DNA from: Plantago elongata
Lineage: Eukaryota; Streptophyta; Magnoliopsida; Lamiales; Plantaginaceae
Direction: 5' to 3'
DNA: 32,876 bases
Assembly (NCBI GenBank): GCA_036897095.1
Contig: JAYMSP010001376.1
Location: forward strand, 1 to 32,876
Shown here: piece by piece, positions 1 to 10,241 of the stretch
How the letters are laid out: every line of letters begins with the position of its first letter
How positions within the stretch are numbered: the first letter of the stretch is position 1
Program-made: the position numbers and the translations under genes
The notes under the pieces: generated by a model
The model's database searches: none
The model's input: only the letters and a program-made list of their open reading frames with translations
Told to the model about the DNA's origin: nothing

Positions 1-198
1 ACAGTGGTGAAGAACTGTTTGCTTCCTATCCTGCCTATCCATTCATTCATACATGTACGCTAGCTAGACACAATTAATCTCGTGATTAGACTACAACTAT
101 TATTGACTTATCCAGCTACTCGACCCGAGCACAAGTCAAGATTGCCTCGACCGAGATGCTCAATTGAGGCAAACTTTTTGCATTGTAGTAGTAACTTA
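1..198. other. Spacer, nothing recognised
   Basis: No gene or structural element is recognisable here. The only signal is the stretch at about 176-196 (TTTTGCATTGTAGTAGTAACT), which recurs at 594-617 with one extra TAG. It therefore flanks the repeat copy that follows like a target-site duplication. Confidence 0.4.
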
Positions 199-540
199 TC
201 CTTTCTCTTCTTGTTTGAAGTTCCCTCTGAAACCTATGTTTTAGGTGTTTTCTGCTGCGTTTCAGGCTAGTTAGCGCTGCGTTCAACTTCATCAACAGCA
301 GGATCGCTTCCCTTAGCTAACCTCTCATTTCCTGAAATTCTAAGTCGATCCTCTGCTATTCTACAAATCAAAGTAGCAACAAACACATCAAATTCATTCT
401 CATATTAAGAAGCCTCTTGAATTTGGTTACTGGTATTAGAAGGCCATCAGCTATCAGCCATCAGCCATTAAAACAAGACTACTGTTTCAGATATTCTAGA
501 AGACACGACCTCATTGGCAAACCCGAAAGGTAGTGAGCTA
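199..540 (-). repeat. Left copy of inverted repeat with exon-like core
   Basis: The reverse complement of this stretch matches 32514-32813 with about nine substitutions over some 300 aligned bases. This copy also holds about 35 bp (near 489-524) and one 7-bp GGCTGAT unit that the right copy lacks. Read on the minus strand it contains a splice-acceptor-like end (TTTGATTTGTAG) followed at 360-267 by a 30-codon open frame ending in TAG, which reads like the last coding exon of a gene (IAEDRLRISGNE... ...VERSAN). I do not recognise the protein. The copy is flanked by ~20-bp direct repeats (176-196 and 594-617). It could be an inserted gene fragment, a retroposed piece or a member of a dispersed non-autonomous repeat family. 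Confidence 0.85.
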
Positions 541-830
541 TCTCGATCGCTTGCTGTTTCTAGATAATTCGTAAGCTACAAACTAGAGAAGCATTTTGCA
601 TTGTAGTAGTAGTAACTACTAGTACAGTATGTAGTAGTGCATGTTCGGTAGAGGCGTAGATCATCTCTTCTCTTCATGGTGTGAAGTGTGAAGTGTGAAC
701 CGACAATTTGTCCGTTGCTCACTTTCTTCAGCAATAATCTCCAAAAGTAAGAGTAAATTTTACAAAGGAGAAAACTCATAAATTATGTTTTACAAAATTA
801 GTTGAAAAAATAATTGGTATTTAAATAATT
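541..830. other. Spacer with second arm of the flanking direct repeat
   Basis: The stretch 594-617 repeats 176-196 (TTTTGCATTGTAGTAG then TAACT, with one extra TAG). Between the two arms lies an insert of about 400 bp that includes the left inverted-repeat copy. Otherwise this is low-complexity AT-rich sequence with no credible ORF. Confidence 0.4.
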
Positions 831-1180
831 AGACCCCGTATAATAAAACTAGTTGAAAAGGTAGCTGAATAATTAGATGGTAACTGGTTAGGTATTTTTT
901 TTTTTCAACGAGCTAACTTGATTTGATTCTTAAACCAACTAGCTTCTTTGAAAAATTGCGCGTTCACATAACCATCTTTTTATTATAAAAAATTTATGGG
1001 GCTGGAAAACTAGCTAAAAAGGTAATAATAAATCGAGCCTTAACTGGTAGCTAGTTAGGTAGTTTTTTTTTCAACAAATTATCTTAGTTAGGTTCTCAAA
1101 CAAATTAACTTTTCAGCTAGCTTATTTAAAAATTACCTAACACGTTCACCTAATAAACTTTTTATTAAAAAAATATTATT
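830..1180. repeat. Two diverged tandem copies of an AT-rich repeat
   Basis: A module of about 170 bp appears twice, at about 835-1005 and 1020-1180. Each copy runs in the same order: an AACTGGT(...)TTAGGTA block, a T-tract with TTTCAAC, a CTTA.TT(G)A..TTCT(T/C)AAAC block, an AAAAATT block, then GCGTTCAC or ACGTTCAC before a CTTTTTATTA tract. The copies differ at many bases. It may be a decayed miniature DNA transposon or simple tandem duplication. I found no clear terminal inverted repeats or target duplication, so no family is assigned. Confidence 0.55.
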
Positions 1181-1484
1181 AAACTAAAAAATAAAGGAAA
1201 CGTAGTAGAATTTTTTGTCGCCATATGAATAGTGGTCTTATAATCATATTGAAGTGGACGGCATGAGGCCTTGGTACCCAAGAAAAGAAGCAAAAGTCAA
1301 ATTTTATTGTATGATTAAAAAGCATGGGACTAATTTCTTCATCTCTCTTTTTTGTATATATAGTCCACACAATTTTGTCATTCAACCATCCGTTTCTTCT
1401 ATTTTATCTAGCAGGTTTTCTTTAGATCTTTTTAAATTATTATTTTTATTTTAATCCCAATTATGTTTTTATTGTGCTTTAAAG

Positions 1485-2320
1485 TTGAAAACTTTTATTA
1501 GATGGTGACATATATGTTCATTCTTTTGATCATTTTTTTTCATTTTATTCCAACTTGTATTTCAATTTTAAACGTGATCAAAGTAAAAGCAACGTGACGG
1601 TTTCCAAGAAAATGAGGAGATTTTCGATACATTTTCTAGTCCTTACATGAGATTGTGATATCCACACTCTGATCAACTCTCTAGCTAAGTGCATTGATTT
1701 TACTTCATTTTCTATCTAGTTTTGTTTATGTTAACGAACATATTTATAAGGACGATGAAGATAGAAAAGATTTTGTTCGCTCGCCGGACATATGAGTTAC
1801 AAGCCCCTGATGATACTATGGATCTGAGTCTACGCATCATATTTTCCATGTTGGAAACTTTTGTTACATGGTGACATATAAGTTGTTTCTTTTGATCTTT
1901 TCTTTTTTCCTTTTATTCCAACTTCAGTTTCAGTTTTGAAAGTGACCAAAGTAAAAGCATATAGATTTTCAAGAATATGCATGAATCAGATTTACAAGTC
2001 ATTTGTATTGGTTGATTTCATTTTCAATTTAGTTTTGTTTATCTTAAAATTCATTTTAACATTGGACAATGAAGATACAAAAAGATTTTGTTCGCTCGCC
2101 GAACATATGGCTTACAAGCCTTTGATGATATTATTGTTCCGAGTCCCCGATTACACATCATATTTTCCATGTTGGTTTATAGCCTGTGTTTCCATGCTTC
2201 AAATCAAACTTACATGTTTCTTTTTTCTTACTCTTTTAATTTATCTCAAAAAATATTGTATTAAGTAACAACAATGATACAAAAGATATGCTCGCTCACC
2301 GATTATATGGCTTACAACCT
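1485..2320. repeat. Three-unit diverged tandem repeat (~320-370 bp units)
   Basis: Unit A is about 1485-1850, unit B about 1851-2170 and a partial unit C about 2171-2320. Shared landmarks are ATGGTGACATAT, TTTTATTCCAACTT, ACCAAAGTAAAAGCA (or ATCAAAGTAAAAGCA), TTCGCTCGCCG followed by ACATATG and TTACAAGCC, and a closing CATCATATTTTCCATGTTGG. Unit C keeps mainly the GCTCGCTCACCG...TGGCTTACAACC part. The plus-strand reading frame at 1936-2268 lies inside the repeat, resembles no protein I know and is not called as a gene. Confidence 0.8.
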
Positions 2321-3235
2321 TACACACTATCGATTACTCTAGTTTGATTCTGAGTCCCAAACACTCTCATCATCATACCTCATATTTCCCAAGTCAGTTT
2401 ATAGCTTATTTAACCATCTCTGATCTCTTTATATCATTATATGTATGGTGAGTGCATTGTACCAACTATTTTCAACTGTTATTGGACCCTATTAATTGTC
2501 TTAGCCCATAACAGGGACATTAAAACATAGCCCATAGCCCAAAAAGATTGACAATATGATTACAACACACTTAAGCCTAGCCCAGTACTACTACATAACT
2601 CATAGCCATCTTTAGCCTCCACCCGTTATTGTAACCAGACATTTTTCGTCAACAAATTCAGCCGAAAGTTATAAAAAAAGTTGAAGGTATGTCAGCTGCA
2701 TTTGTGATTCTACCACCAGTCTCGCTCAGTTTAGAACGAGCTTATTAGATAAATCATAAACAAGATAAACATCATATTTATCTTCAACATGATCGAAATA
2801 AAAAATAATATTTATTTTAGTACGAATAGGGTATGAGATAGCGTGTGTAGATAGATAAACCAATTGAAATATTGAATTTATGTGAAACGAGGTAAATGTT
2901 ACTTTATCGGCCTCACGTAATATCACTAATAGCTTGTAAATCATGTAAGCGGAAGTTACATCGTTGTTACAAGCTCAAACTATATTATGTAAGTTAAATC
3001 GAGTTCAAACAAACTATAATCAAGATGATATTTTCTGTTTTTAACTAACATAATCACTCTTTCGTGGTGCTAAACATGGTCTTTATTTCAACGCAATATG
3101 TTTCCTTTCGATTGGTAAAACCTGCTCGACTCTTAACCTTGCGAAATCGAACATGTTAATTCCCGGACTAAGACACCCAAATTCACTTAAGATGATACCT
3201 AAAATGATTTGATTTCAGCAAAAGACTAAAGTATA
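2320..3235. other. Spacer, no gene seen
   Basis: AT-rich sequence with only short, composition-driven reading frames on both strands. No repeat or RNA gene was recognised. Its 3' part presumably holds the upstream control region of the EGF-like gene. Confidence 0.5.
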
Positions 3236-3238
3236 CTA

Positions 3239-3246
3239 CTATATAA
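3239..3246 (+). promoter_or_regulatory. Candidate TATA box of the EGF-like protein gene
   Basis: CTATATAA lies about 175 bp before the ATG at 3422, a normal distance for a plant promoter with a 5' leader of ~140 bases. It was chosen on motif and position only, and the surrounding sequence is AT-rich, so chance matches are likely. Confidence 0.4.
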
Positions 3247-3421
3247 CTGCCACCAACTTACATAAATTCGTGTTGACTAAAATTTTCAAATGCAGTAGAT
3301 TATTAAATTGGATCACCCCCTACCTATTTATCTTCCATTCGTTCTTTATATTCGCTCTGATTTTACTTCAAAAACACAATCTTTACTATACATGCTCTGT
3401 TTCTTGAAAAAACACTTAAAA

Positions 3422-6400
3422 ATGTCTCCTTTTCTTGCGATTACACTCTTACTCTTCAAAGCTTGCCACTCTGTTGCTGCACCCTTTGGCGTACCACTTC
3501 TTGCTCCTTTGTTTGGTTAGTTTCACAACTCATTTTGTCAGATTACTACATGTTTTAGTTGCTTTTGGGTTTTTCAATTCGAAAGTTTGGATTTTGTTGT
3601 GTTTATGTTTTGTTTCGTGTTTATGTGGTAAGTTACTCGGACTATTTCACTTCCTCCTGCAGCATACCCGTGTCGGATATTGCACTTCGCGATATGGGTA
3701 TGGCGATGGGACACTTTTTTTAATGAGATATTTGAGTCGGGTACTTAGTGTATGTTATATGGACTTTTAACTTCCCTTTGCATAGACGTGTTTGTCTTGT
3801 ACACCCCGATATGGTATGTCAACGGAGAGTTTTTACGAAATCGAAACTTTTTCATGAAATATCTGAGTCGGGTACTTTATAAAAGTTTGGATTCTTTTAT
3901 GTTTTTACATATATGACTTATGTTAGTGGATTCTTTCAATTTCTTTTGCATACTCGTGTCGGATATTGCACATCTCATTATGTTATGACAATAATAGTAC
4001 ACTTTACTATGGGTTAAAATACTTTAATTTTTAAAAAATATCCAAGTAGAGTACTTAGTGAAAGATTGGATTTTATTATGTTTTTACTTTTTACGTATTT
4101 ATGTTATATATGTTACCGGACTCTTTCCCTCTGCATACCCGTGTCAGATAATGGACATACTAATATGGTTACAACAATAGGACACTTCACTATAGGCTAA
4201 AAATCGTAACTTTTTCATGAAATATCAAAGTCGGGTTCTTAGTGAATGTTATCCGGACTCTTTCACTTCCCCTGCATACCATGTCCGATATTGGACACTC
4301 AGGTATGGGTATGGCAATAGGACACTTTACTATGGGCTAAAAATCCAAACTTTTCAAGAAATATCCAAGTCGGGTACTTAGTGCGGAGTCTAGGTGACAG
4401 AGGTTATGTGCATGTGATTGTTGGAGGAGTTAAAGAGGTTTAAATTTCTTTACATACAGGTAATGCTTGCCAAGAAGATGTGTGTGGGAGAGGGACCTGT
4501 GTGGCTTCTAATAGTAGCAATTTTGGGTTCAAATGCCAATGTGAATCGGGTTGGAGACAGGCTCGGTCTGAAGACGATGATGACCTGAGCTTCCTTCCAT
4601 GTGTTGTTCCCAACTGTCAGTCCTTTTCTTACTCCACTTCATTCCTTTCTTGTTTTTGCGAAACTTAAGTGCGCGTATTAACAAAAACCGCTATTTCTAT
4701 ATCGCTTGCCTATCTCAATGCACTTGTATTATATGTGTATTGTGATATTCTCTGGTTGATTTGTCAAGTGCTTTTAGACGCAAAGTGTAGTAACAGGGTG
4801 TTTGCCAAATAATTTCAGGCCTTGTGAGTGTAATGACTACTAAAAATGCTGGCAAAAATAAGATTATTATCATTAGTTCTTGGAAGATAAGGCGTTAAAA
4901 AATGTTTTGCTTTCTTCGAAATATCAGCAAGTAGAAATGAAAGAGGAACCGTTCTACCTAGGTTGTGATTGCTGTGTTGATTTGCATCTTTTTCCTACGT
5001 TATGCTGCTTGAAGCAGACGTGGTCGAAAACTTTAATCGCACCACACTAAGGCAAGTAGCAGGATATGAAAGATTCTCAAGATTTATCCATGTAACAATG
5101 TGCTGCAAGCCAATAATCGTGCAAGATTTTCATAATGACCTGCTTGTGTTTATCCTGAGTATTTTGCGAGTATATCGATAAGAACAGCTGTTATACGGTA
5201 GACTGCTCTATCTGTACATTCAATGATGATGTTCATAATTATAAAATGTTAGGCAAGTTGAAAACTGGTTCCCGTTCATGTCCCAGACTTATCCGGCTTT
5301 CTAGTTGGTAGAATTATCTCCATGTTTGATAGATGCATGTTTCTTGCAGATTATATTTCTTTGAAAACATGATCAAGTGAAAATGACAGTCCAATATGAA
5401 TAATGTAATGAGCAGTTCAGTTGCGACAAAACCCAGTCAGCTTAATCTTTGAGTAGGTAAATAAACAAACGTGTGATACTTGGTATTGTCTTAGATGTGA
5501 TCATATTGAGATTTGAAAGAGATTGGTAAAGACACATACCATGATCCAAACCGTGCAGCATTTTGTTCGAAATCATCCCTTTCTAGCAGTACGAAACTTG
5601 TTGCTGTGGGCCTGTGATGAAAAATAATATAGTGAAAGAACATAATCAACATCTTGAGGATGCTGACAGTATTGTAATGTATTCTCCTGAAAGAACATAA
5701 TCAACATCTTGAGGATGCTGACAGTATTGTAATGTATTCTCCAGGTACACTCGATTACACCTGCGCTAATGCCGCTGCCCCTCCTGCTCCTGGCAATCCT
5801 AACAGAGGCAACTTGTCATTTTTCGACCGTAACCACCTTGTTTCGATTTCCTCTCTGTTGTCCTCCGTTTAGTACATTATCATCGTTAGATGTTTTATAT
5901 ATTTACTTATTCGTTATTCACTGAACATTCTAGCTTGTTTCTGGATTGATTGTGGAGGAGGTACGTGCAACAAAACCTCAGTCTTCTCACGTGCGTGTCT
6001 CTGCGAAGAAGGCTACTACAATCTGTTCAATTCCTCAACTTTCCCTTGCTACCATCAATGTAAGCAATCTTGCTCAACAACCAAGTTTCTACACATATGA
6101 TCATTGAAAGCCAATTCTAACGACCTGTAATGATCATCACGTATTAGGTTCGATTGGAGCAGACTGTCCAAATCTTGGACTGAACTTGACGAACCCTACA
6201 ACTCCCGACCAAGACACAAGGTCCACTTCAGCTAATGACAACAGCACCACCACCAGCAGCAGCAGCAGCAGTAAGATTTTCATTTCCCTTCACTTGATTT
6301 CAAAAACTGTTTCCTAGTTTTGTAAATGCAGCCTCGTACGTTCTGAATTTGAATCGTTCACGCTTCTGCAGTAGCAGCAAGTCTGATACCTGGAGTCAAA

Positions 6401-6460
6401 GTTGCCTGGTCTGTTACCGTGCTTACTACATTCGCTCTCTCCGCGTGGAAGAATACTTAA
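3422..6460 (+). CDS. Secreted Cys-rich EGF-like protein, probable GPI anchor
   Basis: Six coding exons: 3422-3515, 4460-4615, 5745-5828, 5934-6059, 6148-6270, 6372-6460; 223 residues. The N-terminus is a signal peptide (MSPFLAITLLLFKACHSVAA). Exons 2-4 carry two Cys-rich EGF-like modules, with CQEDVCGRGTCVAS... ...FKCQCESGW in the first and CFWIDCGGGTCNKT... ...CLCEEGYYN in the second. A short Ser/Thr/Asn-rich linker with a run of Ser (residues ~180-195) follows, then a hydrophobic C-terminus (GVKVAWSVTVLTTFALSAW) typical of a GPI-attachment signal. Several N-x-S/T sites fit a wall-facing glycoprotein. I know similar plant proteins only as uncharacterised EGF-like or 'Notch-like' proteins, so ligand and role are unknown. 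The start is the first in-frame ATG. Another acceptor at 6331/6332 would give a different C-terminus (see findings). Confidence 0.8.
3583..4383 (+). repeat. Five-unit tandem repeat filling intron 1 of the EGF-like gene
   Basis: Units run at about 3639-3756, 3757-3926, 3927-4114, 4115-4250 and 4251-4383, with a partial unit from 3583. Each contains CTCTTTCACTTCCCCTGCAT-like sequence, then CCCGTGTC(G/C)GATATTG-like, ATATGGGTATGGCAATAGGACACTT-like and GAAATATC.AAGTCGGGTACTTAGTG-like blocks. Unit length varies (about 120-190 bp) because some units carry an extra GGATTTTATTATGTTTTTAC-type segment. The last two units are the best preserved. The array takes up most of the 944-bp intron and contains no ORF of interest. 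Confidence 0.85.
5633..5742 (+). repeat. Perfect 55-bp tandem duplication at the end of intron 2
   Basis: Bases 5633-5687 and 5688-5742 are identical (TGAAAGAACATAATCAACAT to GTATTCTCC). The second copy is followed at once by AG, the acceptor of exon 3 (from 5745). The duplication therefore includes the branch-point and pyrimidine region of the intron. Perfect identity means a recent event or an assembly artefact. Confidence 0.95.
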
Positions 6461-6612
6461 CCGATGTGGAAGCAGAGCTAGCTGTTTCGACTTCCAACTG
6501 CACTTATAGATTGCGTTTCAGGATTCGTTGCGCCACAATTTGTTGGAACTTGAGAGATTCGAGATAGTCTGTAGCTGCTATATGTTGCTGATGTTAAGTA
6601 CTACTAGGATGG

Positions 6613-6618
6613 AATAAA
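6613..6618 (+). terminator. Candidate poly(A) signal, EGF-like gene
   Basis: AATAAA lies about 155 bp after the stop codon at 6458-6460, followed by T-rich sequence. This fits the 3' end of the EGF-like transcript. Plant poly(A) signals are loose, so this is motif and position only. Confidence 0.45.
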
Positions 6619-6619
6619 T

Positions 6620-7230
6620 TCTCTTGATTTATACTTGTCACATAAAATGTGTGCTTTTATAAACAATGGCTTGTGTAATATTATTGGTTTGATCTTTGAG
6701 ATACTTCATACTTGGGTTTTGTATTCTCTAGTGCATTTTTCGCAAAATTTCTATAAATAGCAATCGAGAAGTTTATAATGTTAGTATTACACAATTACTC
6801 ACTTCGTTCAATATAATTACATTTTTTTATGTGTTACCGTCTCACTGTTAATAACCTCTAAATACACTACCAAACGTGTTTCAATTTCTTTTCTTGATAA
6901 ATCCGGATTAAATTTGGTAATAAATTAATTTTAACCTAATAATTGTCAAAATAAACATAGTAATAATTTAATTTAACATTAATTATTAAAAATAAAATAT
7001 ACAGTTATTTATTTATACAATGAATATTGTTATCGATTTAACATCACCCAACTATAATTATAACTCTCCAATAATAGCTCTGCAACTTACCAATTGACTT
7101 GTGAGCTTTGCCAGACCTGTAAGTCTCCCAATTGAGCATAAAACAAATTAGAAAACCATGAAAACTGAAACTAAGTGGCCTTATTGTGACTATTTTAATT
7201 ATTGGTCACAAGCAGTATACATACATACAT
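6620..7230. other. Spacer, very AT-rich
   Basis: Spacer between the EGF-like and thioredoxin genes. The part at about 6890-7030 is almost wholly A/T. No gene, RNA or defined repeat was recognised. The region next to 7230 should hold the thioredoxin promoter. Confidence 0.45.
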
Positions 7231-7387
7231 ATCTTGAAGAGCTAACGCGTAAAGGCAAAAGCTTTGGCACGAGAAAACGACATTTTCAAATTTTCCATCA
7301 TAATCTTTAAGCCTATTAGGTTCGATTTTCCAATAAAGATTCGACCTTTATCACTTAAACTTGGGATATTATTCACCAGAATTTCAG

Positions 7388-7505
7388 GTGAATGGTTTGC
7401 ATCGTTTAGATGATGGGAAATTAATGGGTTTTCGTTTTTGTGCAATCTTGATTCTTATTTATGGCTATGATGCATTTTTAGATGGTGATTTTTCTGTGTT
7501 TTGCA
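7388..7505 (+). other. Probable 5'-UTR intron of the thioredoxin gene
   Basis: A donor-like ATTTCAG|GTGAATGG (near 7387/7388) and an acceptor-like TGTGTTTTGCAG| (ending 7505) flank a T-rich stretch just before the leader AGTAACAGATCC... and the ATG at 7538. This would be a leader intron. It is inferred from splice motifs only. Confidence 0.4.
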
Positions 7506-7537
7506 GAGTAACAGATCCTGATAAAGGGGAAGAGGAA

Positions 7538-10241
7538 ATGGGGCATTGTTTAGCTACGGTATTTTGATCCTTCCTACATTTTTCTTTGTTGATACTCTGT
7601 CTTTTTGAGTTTATTTGCTTTTTTTTATCTAGTTGGTGTTTCATTTTTAGTTAAAAATTCGTTCTTTTCGATGAATTGCGAATATGTTAAGCCTGCTGTT
7701 ATGAAGGTGGTGAAGTTTTGAGCTAGGTGGGAAAAGCAGTGAGGTTGGAAGAAATGATTTTAATTGGCTTAAGTTGGGGATTTTGTGAAAATATTGAGTT
7801 CTTGAGTGAAACCAGCAAGAGTGGTGTGTGGTTTGGCCTATGTTATGTTGTCTCGTTTAGATATATACGAAGTAGAAGATGATGAGGAATAAAACGCATG
7901 CTTTACTATGTGTGTCGCCTTTTAAACCCGGGGGATGTAAGATGAGTGGCATGGCATGTTATGCCTAATTGCCTACTGTTATGGTGGTAGGTAATGAAGT
8001 TTGAGCTACGTGGGAAAGGCAGTGAGGTTGAAAGATAGGCTTTTTATTGGCTTAAGCTGGAGATTTGTGAAAATATTGAGTTCTTAGTGAAGTGAGCAAG
8101 AAAGATGTGTAGGCTGGCCTATGTGATGTTGTCTCTTTTAAACGGATACGAAGATGACGAAGCATAAACATAGATGCTTTACTTTGTGTGTCTCTTAATA
8201 CGACGGTTGAATTTAAGATGTGTGGCACCGCATGCTATATTGTTACGTAGATTTGATATTAAGAATGCACGGCGTGGATCCGTTATTGAATTTGTTAGGG
8301 TGGGGTGCATTGGGTACTTATGCAACCCAATCATTCTCAATTTTGTATCTCCAAGTCTGGTTTATGGTCTGTTCTGGGCAGCTTCCATTTGTAGCTCAAG
8401 TAGAAGCTTGTTATGCGCAGTACCGAATTAGTCACATTTATCAGTTGAAGGAGGATTGTAATTGTTAACTTATAGATAGTGTGCACATGTTTGAAATCGT
8501 GTAACTGAAACTGTACTTTTCCACTCAAACTATGCAGTTTAAAAGAGGTGGAGAATATGATTATGATCACGGTGTTGAATTTACGGGCGGAAATGTGCAT
8601 CTCATCAAGACAAAGGAAAGTTGGGATCAAAAGATGGAAGAAGCTAAGAGAGATGGAAAGATTGTGAGTATTTATTCCTGCTTTTTTGCTTTATAATCGT
8701 TGTGTTAGGATGGTCTGGCCGTATAGGTAGTTGAATGTGAACACCACCATAGTTTTTGAGTCTTCCCTGTCCTCTACTACACCTTCAGGTTCCCCTTTGA
8801 TGAATCTCCCTATGTACATAATACCAATCAATTAAGCTATCTCTCTGCCAATAGATGTGTGTGATGATATGATATCAATCTTTAATGCATCATTTGTTTG
8901 TTGTTGTTTATTGTGTAGTTGGAATTGTAACTCATTTAAGATTTATATGCCCCTTTCACATCTTTTTGGCAATCCTGCTACTTTAGTAATATCAGATCAT
9001 TAGTTCTGCGACATGGACTTGATCAACTATATGATCAGCAATAAATATAGAATCTCTATAAGATATTTTTATCTTTTCATTTTCACATCCTATAATATTG
9101 ATAATTTAGATGTTCACATGTATTCGGGGCATGAAAAAAGACTCGGTACTCACTAGCATGAACTTTTGACTGAAAGCAAATTACTACTTTGCAGTTTGCA
9201 CCAGCTGAATAGGCCCTGGACCATAATCTATATATTATTGTTGCTACTGGATACATCTTTATTGCACATGATATGCCTGCCCTCATTTTTTTGCTTTTCT
9301 TGATTGTTGCGCTGTACTTCACTTCGCTTTACCCTTGCACGAGAATGAGTTGCATGAGCTCCATGAGAATGTAGGGGTTCAGTTACTTAATTATTCTAAC
9401 TTAATTGAATCTAACCTTACTCTTAAATGGCTTCTGGTGTGGTCACATGCCTTTTTGCAGATTACATAATCTAACATGAATCAATTGTATGGCAGGTGAT
9501 TGCCAATTTTAGTGCATCATGGTGTGACCCTTGTAGAATGATCGCGCCGTTTTTCGTTGAGTTGTCTGAGCAACATCCATCAATAATGTTTCTGACCGTT
9601 GATGTTGACGAGCTTATTGTAAGTTTTGCTGCTAAGTATGCAACTTTCACACATAATTTGTACGTAAAAAGTTTTGTGAAATAGCTTCTAATCTACTTCT
9701 AATAAGTTCCATGGTTTCTAGATAGAATCTTCTCAGAGTTTAGCTAAAACTATAGAAATTGAAAGGGAAAAGTTTGCATTCGCTTCAGACAAATTTCCAG
9801 CTTCTCTGCTCTAAAATTAAGCATTTGTAGACGGAAACTTAGTAGTTTTCTCCATTTTCAACACCTTTGCCAAACATTTGATAGATTTCCAAGAAGTTTC
9901 ACTTTCTGTAAACTTCAAAACTTCTATCAATTCCACTTTGCAAAACACATGAACCAGATTTAGTTCGACACTTGGGGGATCATTACTTCCAGTCACATAA
10001 ATTTGATGCATTATACATCTGAACTCGTGCATTTATGCTGCAATATCCGAATAAGGTGTATGTATGATGTTCTGTGCATCAGGATTTCAGTACATCATGG
10101 GATATCAAAGCAACCCCAACCTTCTTCTTCCTGAGAGACGGAGAACAATTTGACAAGCTCGTGGGTGCCAACAAGCCTGAACTGCAAACAAAGATGACTG
10201 CTCTGGTGGATTCAGAGCCAGAAGCCAAATGTCCGACATAG
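7538..10241 (+). CDS. Thioredoxin h, h9-type, with WCDPC active site
   Basis: Four coding exons: 7538-7558, 8538-8663, 9496-9618, 10083-10241; 142 residues. A cytosolic or membrane-bound disulfide reductase of the plant h group. The order matches Arabidopsis Trx h9: short N-terminus MGHCLAT with Gly2 and Cys4, family-typical myristoylation and palmitoylation sites; a [11 protein letters not shown] strand; [18 protein letters not shown] helix; [13 protein letters not shown] active site (residues 50-62); [15 protein letters not shown]; cis-Pro loop KATPTFF (Pro102); and the GANKPEL C-terminal helix. The active site is odd: Asp60 (GAC, 9526-9528) replaces the usual Gly of WCGPC, while both Cys, Trp58 and Pro61 remain, so two-Cys chemistry is still possible. 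Exon 1 gives only seven residues; its donor (ACG|GTATTT) is the least certain border. Confidence 0.92.
7690..8240 (+). repeat. Tandem duplication (~280-bp units) in thioredoxin intron 1
   Basis: Two units, about 7690-7970 and 7971-8240, share GTGAAGTTTTGAGCTAGGTG, GGGAAA(A/G)GCAGTGAGGTTG, ATTGGCTTAAG(T/C)TGG, GTGAAAATATTGAGTTCTT, GGCCTATGT(T/G)ATGTTGTCTC and ATGCTTTACT(A/T)TGTGTGTC blocks in the same order. They differ by many substitutions and small indels, so this is an old duplication. Reading frames over 8174-8630 cross the end of the second unit and show no protein family. Confidence 0.85.

Noticed and set aside
1936-2268. 110-codon plus-strand open frame, hydrophobic
   Set aside because: It lies entirely in a tandem repeat, its Phe/Leu/Ile richness follows from T-rich sequence, and it is not kept in the sister units.
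6349-6567. 72-codon open frame as a separate gene
   Set aside because: It overlaps the last exon of the EGF-like gene in another frame. It is at most an alternative end of that gene and is reported as such in the findings.
8174-8630. Several 80-97 codon open frames within thioredoxin intron 1
   Set aside because: They overlap each other on both strands, cross the end of the duplicated unit and show no recognisable domain.
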